Shown here: piece after piece, positions 7,411 through 15,393 of the stretch
Position numbering within the stretch: the first letter of the stretch is position 1
How the letters are laid out: each line of letters begins with the position of its first letter
Assembly: GCA_002307145.1 (NCBI GenBank)
Contig: DBTR01000084.1
Location: 1 to 36,934 of the forward strand
Direction of reading: 5' to 3'
Length of the DNA: 36,934 nucleotides
Source: Rhodospirillum sp. UBA1311
GTDB taxonomy: Bacteria; Pseudomonadota; Alphaproteobacteria; Rhodospirillales; Rhodospirillaceae
The notes under the pieces: model-generated
What the model was told of the DNA's origin: nothing
The model's database searches: none
The model's input: the letters and a program-made list of their open reading frames with translations, nothing else
Position numbers and translations under genes: made by a program

Positions 7411-7430
7411 AACCCGCCCTAACGGGCGGG
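7411..7430 (-). terminator. terminator overlapping the end of the LysG-type gene
   Basis: A 7-bp GC stem (7413-7419 with 7424-7430) with a 4-base loop is followed on the minus strand by TTTT. The stop codon of the regulator (7419-7421) lies inside the hairpin, so the last codons form part of the terminator. Confidence 0.75.
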
Positions 7431-8336
7431 GTGCGCATGGCCCTCGTTTACACCGGGATTGAGGTGCAATTGCGCCGCGACGCGGATCTCGGCGACCACC
7501 GCGTCGAGGATCTCCGGTCCCCGTTCGCGGCGGTGCAGCACCAGCTTGCGCGACACGCCGTGGGGCGAGATCCGCACCAGCGCGCCCTCGGCGATCGCCT
7601 CGCGCACTTGGGGCTCGGCGCAGAGCGCATAGGCGATCCCCTGGCGCGCGGCGACGACGAACCCCTCCGATGAGGGTAGGACGTGGAACGGGAAGTCGCC
7701 CGGGCCGATGCGGTAGTGCTTTTCGAGGAAATCGTGGTGGAGTTCGTCGTGGCGGCCGTAGATCACCGCCGGTGCGTGCTTCAGCGCCTGGACGGTCACG
7801 CCCTCGGGGAAGAACCGCGCGACGAATTCGGGCGAGGCGACCGGGAAGTAGGAGAGTGCCCCGAGGCGGTAGGACTTCAACCCTTGCACCGGCTCGGCGC
7901 GGGTGCCGATGCTTGCGATCACGTGGCCCGACTTCAATACATCCAGGGTGCGGGTTTCGTCCTCGATGACGAGGTCGGAGAGCAGGCCGAAGCGCCGGAA
8001 CAGGCGAGCGGGCAGATCGGCGGCCCAGGTCGCGAGGCTGTCGGCATTGAGCGCGAGGCGGATCCGTTCGAAGCTCTGCGGCGCGGCTCCGGCGTCGACG
8101 CGGAGATCGCGCTCCATCAACCGCGCATTGAGAATGTACTGAAACACTCGATCGCCCGCCGCCGTCGCGGTAACCGGCTTCGAGCGCACCAGCAGGGGTT
8201 CGCCGAACTGCGATTCGAGGCGTTTGATCCGTTGCGAAACCGCCGATTGGGTGAGTCCCAGGGATTCGGCGGCGCGTTCGAAGCTGCCGAGGCGGATCAC
8301 TGCCGCAAGGGCTTCGAGACAGCGGGAGTCGAGCAT
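7419..8336 (-). CDS. LysR-type regulator, ArgP/LysG subfamily
   Basis: The 305-aa LysR-family protein is of the type that activates basic-amino-acid exporters in response to lysine or arginine. The N-terminal winged HTH is clear: LDSRCLEALAAVIRLGSFERAAESLGLTQSAVSQRIKRLE (residues 2-41). It is followed by GEPLLVRSKPV, as in LysG/ArgP. The effector domain follows, with RLALNADSLATWAA near residue 91 as the start of the periplasmic-binding-like fold. It is divergent from a LysE-type exporter, the classic lysG-lysE arrangement. The 124-bp AT-rich gap between them should hold its T-N11-A operator. Confidence 0.93.
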   Translation of the reverse strand: MLDSRCLEALAAVIRLGSFERAAESLGLTQSAVSQRIKRLESQFGEPLLVRSKPVTATAAGDRVFQYILNARLMERDLRVDAGAAPQSFERIRLALNADSLATWAADLPARLFRRFGLLSDLVIEDETRTLDVLKSGHVIASIGTRAEPVQGLKSYRLGALSYFPVASPEFVARFFPEGVTVQALKHAPAVIYGRHDELHHDFLEKHYRIGPGDFPFHVLPSSEGFVVAARQGIAYALCAEPQVREAIAEGALVRISPHGVSRKLVLHRRERGPEILDAVVAEIRVAAQLHLNPGVNEGHAHPAR

Positions 8337-8460
8337 CGCGCACCATTAGAATAATTAATTTATGAGAAGAATTTTACGCTCAACTTATGTCGATGGCGAG
8401 CCCATCTTCTCACCCGGAGCGAAAACAATCGAATTTTCGCCAAAGGTTTGGGAGGGTCAA
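8337..8460. promoter_or_regulatory. lysG-lysE divergent promoter region
   Basis: This 124-bp gap contains the AT-rich block ATTAGAATAATTAATTTATG (8346-8365), standing out from the GC-rich surroundings. That fits overlapping divergent promoters and a LysR-type operator. A GGAGGG (8451-8456) forms the exporter's ribosome site. Exact -35/-10 elements were not fixed. Confidence 0.55.
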
Positions 8461-9078
8461 ATGTCCGCGATGATTTCCGCCTATGTGGCAGGACTGATGT
8501 TGTCCGCGAGCCTGATCGTCGCGATCGGCGCGCAGAACGCGTTCGTTCTCGGCCAGGGGCTGCGACGCGACCATACCCTCACTACGGCGGCTGTGTGTTC
8601 CGCGTGCGACGCGCTCCTGATCGGGATCGGCGTGGCGGGCGTGGGGATGGCATTGTCGCTGCATCCGGCGCTGTCGCGCCTGCTCGGTGCGCTCGGCGGG
8701 GTGTTCGTGATCGTCTACGGCGTGCTCGCCGCGCGGCGTGCGCTTTCGTCCGACGAGGACATCCTGCGCGGCGGCCATGCGGTGCGCGGGCGGCGGGCGG
8801 TGGTCGGCACCGCGCTCGCGGTCAGCCTGCTGAATCCGCATGCCTATCTCGATGCGATGCTGCTCATCGGCGGATTTGCCGCGCAATTTCCGGTGGCGGC
8901 GCGGCCCGCGTTCGCGGCGGGAGCGATGTCGGCGAGCGTGATCTGGTTTTTCGGCCTCGGCCTTGGCGCCGCGGCGCTGTCGCGCAGCCTTGCGACGCCT
9001 GCGGTGTGGCGGATCGTCCATGCCGCGACCGCGGTGATGATGATCGGCCTTGGGCTGCGCCTGTTGCACAACCTCTGA
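8461..9078 (+). CDS. LysE/ArgO family amino-acid exporter
   Basis: This 205-aa inner-membrane exporter is for lysine, arginine or related basic amino acids. Six hydrophobic segments are visible. The family signature AIGAQNAFVLGQGLRRDH is at about residues 21-38, and SLLNPHAYLDAMLLIGG at about 122-138. ATG 8461 is preferred over an in-frame ATG at 8362 because GGAGGG lies 5-9 bases upstream and the protein then begins with the first membrane segment, as the family does. Its divergent LysG-type regulator indicates induction by excess basic amino acid. Confidence 0.94.
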   Translation: MSAMISAYVAGLMLSASLIVAIGAQNAFVLGQGLRRDHTLTTAAVCSACDALLIGIGVAGVGMALSLHPALSRLLGALGGVFVIVYGVLAARRALSSDEDILRGGHAVRGRRAVVGTALAVSLLNPHAYLDAMLLIGGFAAQFPVAARPAFAAGAMSASVIWFFGLGLGAAALSRSLATPAVWRIVHAATAVMMIGLGLRLLHNL

Positions 9079-9081
9079 AGG

Positions 9082-9327
9082 CTACTTGCCGGTCGCCTTC
9101 TTCGCGTCGCCGACGGTCTGGCCGCTCGGCAGCTTACGGGTCTTGAGCGTGCCGTCCGAATTGAAGCTCAAGCCCGCCTTGCGGTTGGCGGTCGAGATCG
9201 TCTGCTTCGGGGTGACCGGCACCTGGGACTTGGCGTGGGTGGTCTGGAACGAGCTTTGCGGCTCGGCGGCGTGTGCCGTTCCGCCCGCCATTGTGGCAAT
9301 CGCCAACGCCAGAATCACGCTCCGCAT
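9082..9327 (-). CDS. small secreted protein of unknown function
   Basis: The protein has 81 aa with a clear signal peptide (MRSVILALAIATMAGGTAHA, cleavage after the AHA at about residue 20). The mature chain is short and polar, rich in Thr, Ser and Lys, ending in GDAKKATGK. I chose the ATG at 9327 because GGAGG is 4-9 bases upstream and it starts exactly at the signal peptide; a longer frame to 9408 would bury the signal. No family recognised. It lies convergent to the exporter (3 bp apart) and just downstream of the chemotaxis gene, both on the minus strand. Confidence 0.75.
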   Translation of the reverse strand: MRSVILALAIATMAGGTAHAAEPQSSFQTTHAKSQVPVTPKQTISTANRKAGLSFNSDGTLKTRKLPSGQTVGDAKKATGK

Positions 9328-9385
9328 CCCATCCTCCACGCAATGAACCGGCACGGAGATTAAGTCCGTGCCGGTGACCAAAGGG

Positions 9386-11470
9386 TTAAAGCGCGTGGAT
9401 GCGGCCAATGAAGCCGTCGAGTTCGGCTTCGAGGCGGCGCGACTGATCGGTGAGTTCGGCGACGGTCGCGACCACGCCGTCGGCGGAGGTCGAGGCCGCC
9501 GCGATCGCCCGGGTCATCGCGCCGAGGCGATCGGACACCGCATCGGTACCCTTGGCCGCCGCCGCGACGTGTTCGCGGATTTCCGAACTCGCCACGGTCT
9601 GCTGGCGCACCGCCTCGATCAGGTTGCTGGCGAGGTTCTCGATGTCGGCGACGTCGGCGCAGATTCCCGAGATTGCTTCCACGGTCTCGCCGATGTCGGC
9701 GCGGATCGTCTTTACCTGGGCATCGATCTCGGCGGTGGCGCGGCGGGTCTGCTGGGCGAGCTGCTTGACCTCGTCGGCGACCACCGCGAAGCCCTTGCCC
9801 GCATCGCCCGCGCGCGCCGCCTCGATCGTGGCGTTGAGCGCGAGGAGGTTGGTCCGGTCGGCGATCTCGGCGATCAGCTCGACCACCTTGCCGATGCCGT
9901 TGGCGGCGTCGGAGAGCGCCTGGACCCGGCCGCTCACCGCGTTCGCGCCGTCGAGGGTGCGGCGGATCGAGGCTTCGGATTCGCCCAGGCGGCGGTCCAC
10001 CGATGCCACGGTGTGCAGGAGTTCGTCGGAGGAACTCACCACCCGGGTCATGCTCGTCGCGGCGTGGCCGATGGTGGCGGCCATGTCCTCGCCCTGCCTG
10101 CGGGTGGCTTCGCTGTCGCTGGAGAGGCCGTTGGCGTCGGCCGCGATGCGTTCCGCGCTGCGGTGGACCGACTGGGCGACGCGGCGCACGGTGTTCTCGA
10201 AGGATTCCGCCATCCGCTTCAGGGTTTCGCGGCGGTCGGCCTCGGCTTGTTCCTTGAAGGCGGCATCCTGGGCGCGGATCTCGTCGATCTCGTGCGCGGT
10301 CTGCTTGAACACCGCGATCGAACGCGCCATCGCGCCGATCTCGTCGCGCCGCGTGAGGCCCGGGATGCGCACGCTGCGATCGCCCGCCGCGAGCGCGTTC
10401 ATCGCCGCGCGAATGTCGGTGATCGGCGCGTGGATCGAACGGGCAATGGCGATTGCGAGGAAGCCGAACGCCGCGATGCCGATGCCGCCTGCGATCATCA
10501 GCCAGCGCGCCGTCGTCTGGCGCACCGCGCGGCCGCGCGCCTGGGCGGCGGCAAGGTCGCGGCCGGTGGCGGCGCGCAGGTCGCGGGCCTTGGCGCGGGT
10601 GTCGGCGAAGGCGGCATCCAGCGTGGCCTCGGCCTCCACCTTCTGGTTGATCGCCTCGACATAGGCGCGCATCGCCTGGCCGTAGCTTTTCAATGCCGTG
10701 CCGAGCTTGGTTCGGGTGTCGGCGCCGAAGGGACCGCCGAAGATCGCGAAATCGAGTTCGTTGACGATCTTCTTCAGCCGCCCGGCATCGTCGGCGGACG
10801 CAGTGACCAGGAACGACTGCTCGTACCGCCGGAGTTCGTTCATCTTCGCCGCGATCGCCGAGACGTTCGGCCACTGGGTCAGTTCGGTCTCGATCGCCTG
10901 CGCGTTGCCGCGCATGCCGCCGCGCAGGCCTTCGCCGTCGCTGCGGCCGATGCGTGCGCGGGCGTCGGACGCCGCGGCGAAGCTTGCGGCGATCTGGTCG
11001 ATCCCGGCGGTGAGGCCTTCCGTTTCACGCGCATGGGCCGGCGCGGCGGCCCTGGCGGCGGCGGCGTGAGCGAGTGCGGCGTCGCGGGCGATCGCGAATC
11101 CGCCGCGCGCCGTATCCGGGTCGCGGCCAAAGCCGACGTCGGCGACTTCCATGCGCGCCAACATCAGTTCGAGGGAGTTCACTTCGTCGCCGACGGCGCG
11201 CAGCGAGTCGGCTTCGATTTCGCTGGCGCGGATGGCCCGGTCGCTGAACGCCTGGATTCCGACGGCGCCGCCCAGCATCAAAAGGCTCAACCACACCAGC
11301 GCATAGATCCGCCGTCCGATCCGGATCGACGACAGGGCGCGGCTCACCGGGCCGTGGCGGCGGGCGGGCGCGACGCGGGATTCGCGTGCAAGGGCTTCAA
11401 GAGCTTGCCCGGTCAGGGTTTCTCCGGGCATCAAGGGTGGCGCGAAGCGGGAATCCAGGCTGTCGGTCAT
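9386..11470 (-). CDS. methyl-accepting chemotaxis protein
   Basis: This 694-aa transmembrane chemoreceptor signals to the CheA-CheW complex. A 55-residue cytoplasmic lead precedes TM1 (about residues 55-74). A large helical periplasmic sensor (about 76-318) with no Cache/PAS hallmark follows, then TM2 (about 322-343), a HAMP domain (345-398) and the coiled-coil signalling domain. The hairpin tip reads IAEIADRTNLLALNATIEAARAGDAGKGFAVVADEV (about 533-568). No C-terminal CheR-tethering pentapeptide is seen; it ends GRIHAL. ATG 11473 one codon upstream is equally possible. It is monocistronic and its ligand is unknown. Confidence 0.93.
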   Translation of the reverse strand: MTDSLDSRFAPPLMPGETLTGQALEALARESRVAPARRHGPVSRALSSIRIGRRIYALVWLSLLMLGGAVGIQAFSDRAIRASEIEADSLRAVGDEVNSLELMLARMEVADVGFGRDPDTARGGFAIARDAALAHAAAARAAAPAHARETEGLTAGIDQIAASFAAASDARARIGRSDGEGLRGGMRGNAQAIETELTQWPNVSAIAAKMNELRRYEQSFLVTASADDAGRLKKIVNELDFAIFGGPFGADTRTKLGTALKSYGQAMRAYVEAINQKVEAEATLDAAFADTRAKARDLRAATGRDLAAAQARGRAVRQTTARWLMIAGGIGIAAFGFLAIAIARSIHAPITDIRAAMNALAAGDRSVRIPGLTRRDEIGAMARSIAVFKQTAHEIDEIRAQDAAFKEQAEADRRETLKRMAESFENTVRRVAQSVHRSAERIAADANGLSSDSEATRRQGEDMAATIGHAATSMTRVVSSSDELLHTVASVDRRLGESEASIRRTLDGANAVSGRVQALSDAANGIGKVVELIAEIADRTNLLALNATIEAARAGDAGKGFAVVADEVKQLAQQTRRATAEIDAQVKTIRADIGETVEAISGICADVADIENLASNLIEAVRQQTVASSEIREHVAAAAKGTDAVSDRLGAMTRAIAAASTSADGVVATVAELTDQSRRLEAELDGFIGRIHAL

Positions 11471-11693
11471 CATGCTTCCGAAGGAGACTGCGTCCCCCCC
11501 ACGGCGACGCGACGGCTTCATAGGGAGGGTGGAGGGGGTCTGCGGTCAACTCGGTCACGGAGATTTCAAGAACCTGTCTCGAAACTTTCACTTTGCCCCT
11601 GCGTACGCGCCTACACACACATCTCGGGCGGTCACTCGGGGATGGACAACCGTCGGCTGGCGGCTATCCTGGATTGAAACGGAGGAGAATCCG

Positions 11694-12083
11694 ATGATGA
11701 GCGAAACCGTCGACGCCGTGCGCGAACGAGCGAAAGACCTGCTCGACCGCGCCCCCACATGGCACGAATATCGTCGGCTTCTCGATGCGGAAGGGCTTGT
11801 CGACCGTCTCGGTGCGGATGGCATGCTGGAGATTCTCGACCTCTGGCACTGCCGCGCCGCCGTCCGTCTGTCCGATATCGAGTTGCGTATCGAATTGGGG
11901 TTCTGGGCCGAGGGCGGCGGCTATGCCGAACACCTCAAGGGCTTCCAGGCGATACCGCCGACCTATCTGGTGGCGCAGGCGCAGGTGCGCGGCTGGTTCG
12001 TCCGGGTTGGCGGCTCGGGCAATGCGGTGGTCAATCCGCCGGGCACGCGACCGCTGGTGATCCGTCTCGCGCCCGGAAGCTGA
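11694..12083 (+). CDS. hypothetical protein, 129 aa
   Basis: I do not recognise this protein. It begins MMSETVDAVRERAKDLLDR, has an amphipathic helical N-terminal half (LLDAEGLVDRLGADGMLEILDLWHC) and a more beta-like C-terminal half (YLVAQAQVRGWFVRVGGSGNAVV). GGAGGA (11681-11686) lies 7 bases before the ATG. No signal peptide or membrane segment. It is convergent with the phage-type repressor, with only 3 bp between the stops. It could be the last host gene or the first gene of the phage-derived region. Confidence 0.7.
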   Translation: MMSETVDAVRERAKDLLDRAPTWHEYRRLLDAEGLVDRLGADGMLEILDLWHCRAAVRLSDIELRIELGFWAEGGGYAEHLKGFQAIPPTYLVAQAQVRGWFVRVGGSGNAVVNPPGTRPLVIRLAPGS

Positions 12084-12086
12084 TTC

Positions 12087-12425
12087 CTAGAACGCGGCGA
12101 TGGCGCGCAGCCAGCGCCGGCGTTCTTCCTCCGGCATCGCGCGGAAGGCGGCGAGCCATTGAGCCTCATCTCCGCTCAAGGCCGATGGCGGCGGGGCGGA
12201 CGTCGCGGGCGCGAGGTGCGCCGGGGCGGGGGCGCAGAGGAGCAGCACGGTCATCGGGTCCATTTCGAGGCAGCGTGCGAGCGGCAGCAGCTCGGAGACG
12301 TGAACGTCCCGCCGCCCGCGCAGGATCTCCGAGATCCGGGTCGGCGGCAGGTCGAGCGCCTGGGCGAGTTCCGACTTTTTTTTGCCGAGTTCGGCGAGCC
12401 GATCGGCGATCCAATTCTGTTCCAT
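12087..12425 (-). CDS. XRE-family phage-type repressor
   Basis: The 112-aa protein has an N-terminal HTH of the Cro/CI (XRE) family: IADRLAELGKKKSELAQALDLPPTRISEILRGRRDV (about residues 6-41). A Pro/Ala linker and a short helical C-terminal tail (DEAQWLAAFRAMPEEERRRWL) follow, which may dimerise. It lacks a LexA-like autocleavage domain, so RecA-triggered cleavage is not expected. It is transcribed away from the HTH gene at 12542, as cI is from cro. No ribosome site precedes the ATG, and a candidate -10 ends 6 bases upstream, suggesting a leaderless transcript. It probably holds the phage-derived genes silent through the operators at 12421-12504. Confidence 0.88.
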   Translation of the reverse strand: MEQNWIADRLAELGKKKSELAQALDLPPTRISEILRGRRDVHVSELLPLARCLEMDPMTVLLLCAPAPAHLAPATSAPPPSALSGDEAQWLAAFRAMPEEERRRWLRAIAAF

Positions 12426-12504
12426 ATTCGGAGTGTAACCGGCCTCTCGAATTTCGCAAACGATATTCGTGATTTTTGCCGTGACAAACGATCACGAATA
12501 TCGT
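12421..12504. promoter_or_regulatory. lambda-like operator/promoter switch with 14-bp inverted repeat
   Basis: A perfect inverted repeat places ACGATATTCGTGAT (12460-12473) opposite ATCACGAATATCGT (12491-12504). Each arm contains an 11-bp palindrome of form ACGA-N3-TCGT, so there are two operators (12460-12470 and 12494-12504). Two degenerate copies matching 8 of 11 lie at 12447-12457 and at 12421-12431, the latter covering the repressor start codon. The rightward promoter reads GTGACA (12481-12486), 17-bp spacer, TAATAT (12504-12509), with operator 2 in the spacer and touching the -10. The leftward promoter could be TTGCGA/TACACT on the minus strand (12454-12459 and 12432-12437, 16-bp spacer). 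Confidence 0.78.
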
Positions 12505-12541
12505 AATATCCATCCATCGACACGAAGGAAGGATGGCAGCG

Positions 12542-12946
12542 ATGTGCAAGACCGGCGACGATGTGAGCGCCCTGGTGCAGGCATTCGGAGGGCTGACCGC
12601 GATGGCGCGGGCTCTTGGCTATGCCCACCCCAGCACGGTGCAGGGATGGCGGCAACGCGGTGCGATTCCGCGCTGGAGAATTTACGAAATTCGGCATTCT
12701 GCGGTTGTGCGATCCAATCCGGCAGTGCGGGCAATCCTCGATCGCCTCGATCCGAAGGACCCGACCGGGTGCCGCTATATCGCGGGCGACACCAAGGCCG
12801 AGTGGTCCTACTGCAACCAGCCGCAGCAGAAGGGTTCGCCCTATTGCCCGCAACACCACGCCCTGTGCCGCGTCGCGCCCGACGACGCCGAGGCGATCGC
12901 CGAACTCGAACGTGCCGCCGCCATGCCGGGACGGGAGCGGTTCTGA
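12542..12946 (+). CDS. HTH protein with GcrA-like C-terminal zinc motif (cro position)
   Basis: The 134-aa protein has two parts. The N-terminal HTH (ALVQAFGGLTAMARALGYAHPSTVQGWRQRGAIPRWR, residues about 10-45) resembles Cro/YdaS-like phage regulators and the group NCBI calls carph-isopro. The C-terminal part (GCRYIAGDTK...YCNQP...GSPYCPQHHALC, about 78-113) matches the Cys/His pattern at the C-terminus of GcrA, the alphaproteobacterial cell-cycle regulator that binds methylated DNA and sigma70. GAAGGAAGG (12524-12532) directly abuts an ATG at 12533, so I prefer the ATG at 12542, which has 9 bases of spacing. Its promoter overlaps the operators. Its TGA overlaps the next ATG by one base. Confidence 0.75.
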   Translation: MCKTGDDVSALVQAFGGLTAMARALGYAHPSTVQGWRQRGAIPRWRIYEIRHSAVVRSNPAVRAILDRLDPKDPTGCRYIAGDTKAEWSYCNQPQQKGSPYCPQHHALCRVAPDDAEAIAELERAAAMPGRERF

Positions 12947-13590
12947 TGGACTTTCCGGCCGCCGAGCGTGCGACGATCAATCCGCAGTGGTTCGCGGTGT
13001 TCTGCGACCCCGAGCCGACTCCGATCGGCGCGCCCTTGCGCAATCGTCTGCTGTCGCGGGGGCTTCGCGCGCTGCTCAAGCCCGGCTTCCGCCATTGCTA
13101 CGCGATGCGGCGGATGCACACCGCGCGAGGCTGGTTGGTGTTCAACCCGCATTCTGCCTGTGCCGACATTCTCGAACTGCCGGGGGAGGACTTCGCCGCC
13201 CACGTCGCCGCCGAGGCCCGGGCCGGGCGCTGCGCCGTGGTCGCGGTGGAAACCCGCCGTCCCAAGGCCTGGGTACCCCGTGTCGCCGCCACCTGCGCGG
13301 TCGCGGTGGCGCATCTGCTCGGCGCGCCCTCGCGCCCCTGGACCACGCCCTATGCCCTTTATCGTCACCTGAAACAGGAGGAACCCATGGGATCCGTGTT
13401 TTCGCCGCCGAAGGCGGACACAGCCGCCGCCGATGCCGCCGCCAAGCAGGCGAAGGCGGACGCCGATGCGCTCGCCGCCAAGAACGACGCCCGCCTGCGC
13501 GCGCTGAGAGCGGGCAACCAGGGGCGTTCGCTGCTCGCCTACTCGGGCACCGGCGAGGCCGGAGTCAAGACCACGCTGGGAGCCGGCTGA
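12946..13590 (+). CDS. phage protein of unknown function, apparent fusion with a nested downstream start
   Basis: The 214-aa frame has two distinct halves. Residues 1-145 form a globular domain: a His in PGFRHCYAM, later TCAVAVAHLLG and TPYALYRHLKQ, a layout that recalls permuted papain-like phage proteins. That comparison is from memory and weak. Residues 148-214 (MGSVFSPPKAD onward) are an Ala/Lys/Asp-rich helix and a Gly-rich end, resembling small separate proteins found before podoviral portals. A strong AGGAGG (13376-13381) precedes the internal ATG at 13387 in the same frame, so a 67-aa protein is probably also made. The stop overlaps the portal ATG by one base (TGATG). Confidence 0.65.
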   Translation: MDFPAAERATINPQWFAVFCDPEPTPIGAPLRNRLLSRGLRALLKPGFRHCYAMRRMHTARGWLVFNPHSACADILELPGEDFAAHVAAEARAGRCAVVAVETRRPKAWVPRVAATCAVAVAHLLGAPSRPWTTPYALYRHLKQEEPMGSVFSPPKADTAAADAAAKQAKADADALAAKNDARLRALRAGNQGRSLLAYSGTGEAGVKTTLGAG

Positions 13591-15140
13591 TGGGCGCCGC
13601 CAATCGCTTTGCCGATCCGCTGCTGCGGCGCTATGCGCGCGCCGAGGCGAAACGCCGGATGTGGGACGGCATCCTTCGCGAAACCTACCGCCTCGCCCTG
13701 CCGAACCAGGACGACGACGGCGGCAACTCCCAGGGGGCGAAGCGCGATGCCGAGATTTTCGATGGCACCGCGATCCGCGCGGTGAAGTGGAAGCGGGCCA
13801 AGCTCCATGGCGATCTCTTTCCACCGTTCCGCCACTGGACCCATTTCCTCCCCGACAGCCTCGACGCCGACGAACTCGACGACGAGGGCGCGCGGGCGTG
13901 GGCCACCTTCGTCGAGGCGGCGGAGCGGAAGTTCCATAAGGCGATCGACCGCTCCAACTTCCACCTCGAAGTGCCGCTGGCGCTGGGTGACGCCCTGATC
14001 TCGACCGGCGCGGTCTTGATCCAGGAAGGCACGCCCGACGATCCGCTGCGCTTCGAGGCGGTGCCGATCTCCCAAGTGATCCCGGAGGAAAGCGCCGACG
14101 GCACGATCCGCACGGTGTTCCGGGGCTTCGACGCGCCCGGCCGCGACATCGCCGAGCGTTGGCCCGACGCGAAAATTCCCGCCGACGTCGCCAAGCGCAT
14201 CGCCGACGAGCCCGATGCACCGGTCAAGCTGGTGGAAGCGACGGTCTGGAACCCGGAGCGCGGCGTCTACGATTACGCGGTGTTCCTTCCCGATGGCGAA
14301 CACCGTTTGGTGGCGCGGGCCTACCGCACCTCGCCCTGGGTGGTGTTCCGCATGGACAAGGCGACCGGCGAGACCATGGGGCGGGGGCCGGTGCTGGACG
14401 CCCGCGCCGACATCGCCACCGCCAACAAAACCAAGGAGTTGATCCTTAAGAACGCTTCGATCGCGGTGACCGGGATCTGGCAGGCCGAGGACGACGGCGT
14501 GCTCAACCCCGCCAATATCAAGCTGGTGCCGGGCGCGATCATCCCGAAGGCGCCGGGATCGGCAGGGCTGACGCCCTTGGAAGCGCCGGGCAAGTTCGAC
14601 GTGTCGCAACTGCTCCTGAAAGACCTCCAGGACGGCATCGACGCGGCGATCAAGGGGCCGAGCCTGCCGCCGGTGGAGGCGGGCAATCGCACCGCCTACG
14701 AAATCGGCGAGCGGCGCACCGACCAGATGGCGGTGGACGTGCCGATGAGTCTGCGGCTGCTCTCCGAACTCGACTATCCGCTGGTGATGCGTTGCCTCGC
14801 GATCCTGATGTCGCCGGCGATGGCGGGCAGTCCGTATGCAATCGGGCCGTTCCCGTTCGGCGGGCGGAAGATCTTCCCGGTCCCAATCTCGCCGCTGGTG
14901 CGCTACCAGGACATCGCCGACGCCCAGTCGCGCAACCAGGCGCTGTTGATGGCGATGCAGGTGGACGCCGAGACCACTTTGGCGCTCGTCGACCGCGAAC
15001 GCTACATCCGCGATTTCCTCGCCGCCCATGGCTTCAAGGCGAGCCATCTGCGACCGTCCGCGCCCGCGACGGGGCAGGGGATGCGGCCGTTGTTCGACCT
15101 GATCGGCCAAGCGGGCCAACCCAAGGAGACCGTGGAATGA
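13590..15140 (+). CDS. phage portal (head-to-tail connector) protein, T7 gp8-like
   Basis: The 516-aa length matches podoviral head-tail connector proteins (T7 gp8 family), which form the dodecameric portal through which DNA enters and leaves the capsid. The N-terminus (RYARAEAKRRMWDGILRETYRLALPN) is typical, as is ...GTAIRAVKWKRAKLHGDLFPP near residue 55. Further marks are LGDALISTGAVLIQEGTP (about 130), GPVLDARADIATANKTKELILKNASIAVTG (about 265) and the PPVEAGNRTAYEIGERR segment (about 355). No frameshifts; translationally coupled to genes on both sides. No terminase gene precedes it, which is unusual. Confidence 0.9.
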   Translation: MGAANRFADPLLRRYARAEAKRRMWDGILRETYRLALPNQDDDGGNSQGAKRDAEIFDGTAIRAVKWKRAKLHGDLFPPFRHWTHFLPDSLDADELDDEGARAWATFVEAAERKFHKAIDRSNFHLEVPLALGDALISTGAVLIQEGTPDDPLRFEAVPISQVIPEESADGTIRTVFRGFDAPGRDIAERWPDAKIPADVAKRIADEPDAPVKLVEATVWNPERGVYDYAVFLPDGEHRLVARAYRTSPWVVFRMDKATGETMGRGPVLDARADIATANKTKELILKNASIAVTGIWQAEDDGVLNPANIKLVPGAIIPKAPGSAGLTPLEAPGKFDVSQLLLKDLQDGIDAAIKGPSLPPVEAGNRTAYEIGERRTDQMAVDVPMSLRLLSELDYPLVMRCLAILMSPAMAGSPYAIGPFPFGGRKIFPVPISPLVRYQDIADAQSRNQALLMAMQVDAETTLALVDRERYIRDFLAAHGFKASHLRPSAPATGQGMRPLFDLIGQAGQPKETVE

Positions 15141-15364
15141 CCCAGGCGATCCTGCCGCCGTCGCCGGATGCGACGCAGCGCTTGTTCGCGCGCTTGTTCG
15201 CCGGACTGGAGGGCGAACAGGGCCTCGCCTACCTGCGCGCCCTCACTCTCGATCGGGCGATGGGGGCGCATGTGTCGAGCGAACAGCTCTGGCATCTCGA
15301 AGGCCAGCGCTTCCTCGCCCGGCACATTCTCAAACTCGTGGAGCGCGGCGCGCAGCCGGGCTGA
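15137..15364 (+). CDS. small phage protein, Bbp19-like
   Basis: The 75-aa protein starts in an ATGA overlap with the portal stop. The pattern TQRLFARLFAGLEGEQGLAYLRAL...HLEGQRFLARHILKLVERG resembles the Bbp19 family, small proteins encoded next to the portal in BPP-1-like podoviruses; its role in assembly is unknown. No signal or membrane segment. Coupled translation with portal suggests a stoichiometric virion or assembly factor. Confidence 0.68.
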   Translation: MTQAILPPSPDATQRLFARLFAGLEGEQGLAYLRALTLDRAMGAHVSSEQLWHLEGQRFLARHILKLVERGAQPG

Positions 15365-15393
15365 CGCTTAACCCAAGCAAAGGAAGATCCTTC

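Noticed and set aside
9368..11677. 769-codon open frame on the plus strand
   Set aside because: It is antisense to the chemotaxis receptor; the Gly/Arg/Asp-rich translation has no domain and arises from GC-rich third positions.
11522..12086. tRNA or attachment site at the left end of the phage module
   Set aside because: No cloverleaf, no T-loop consensus and no repeat matching the right end (26987-27021) could be found by eye.
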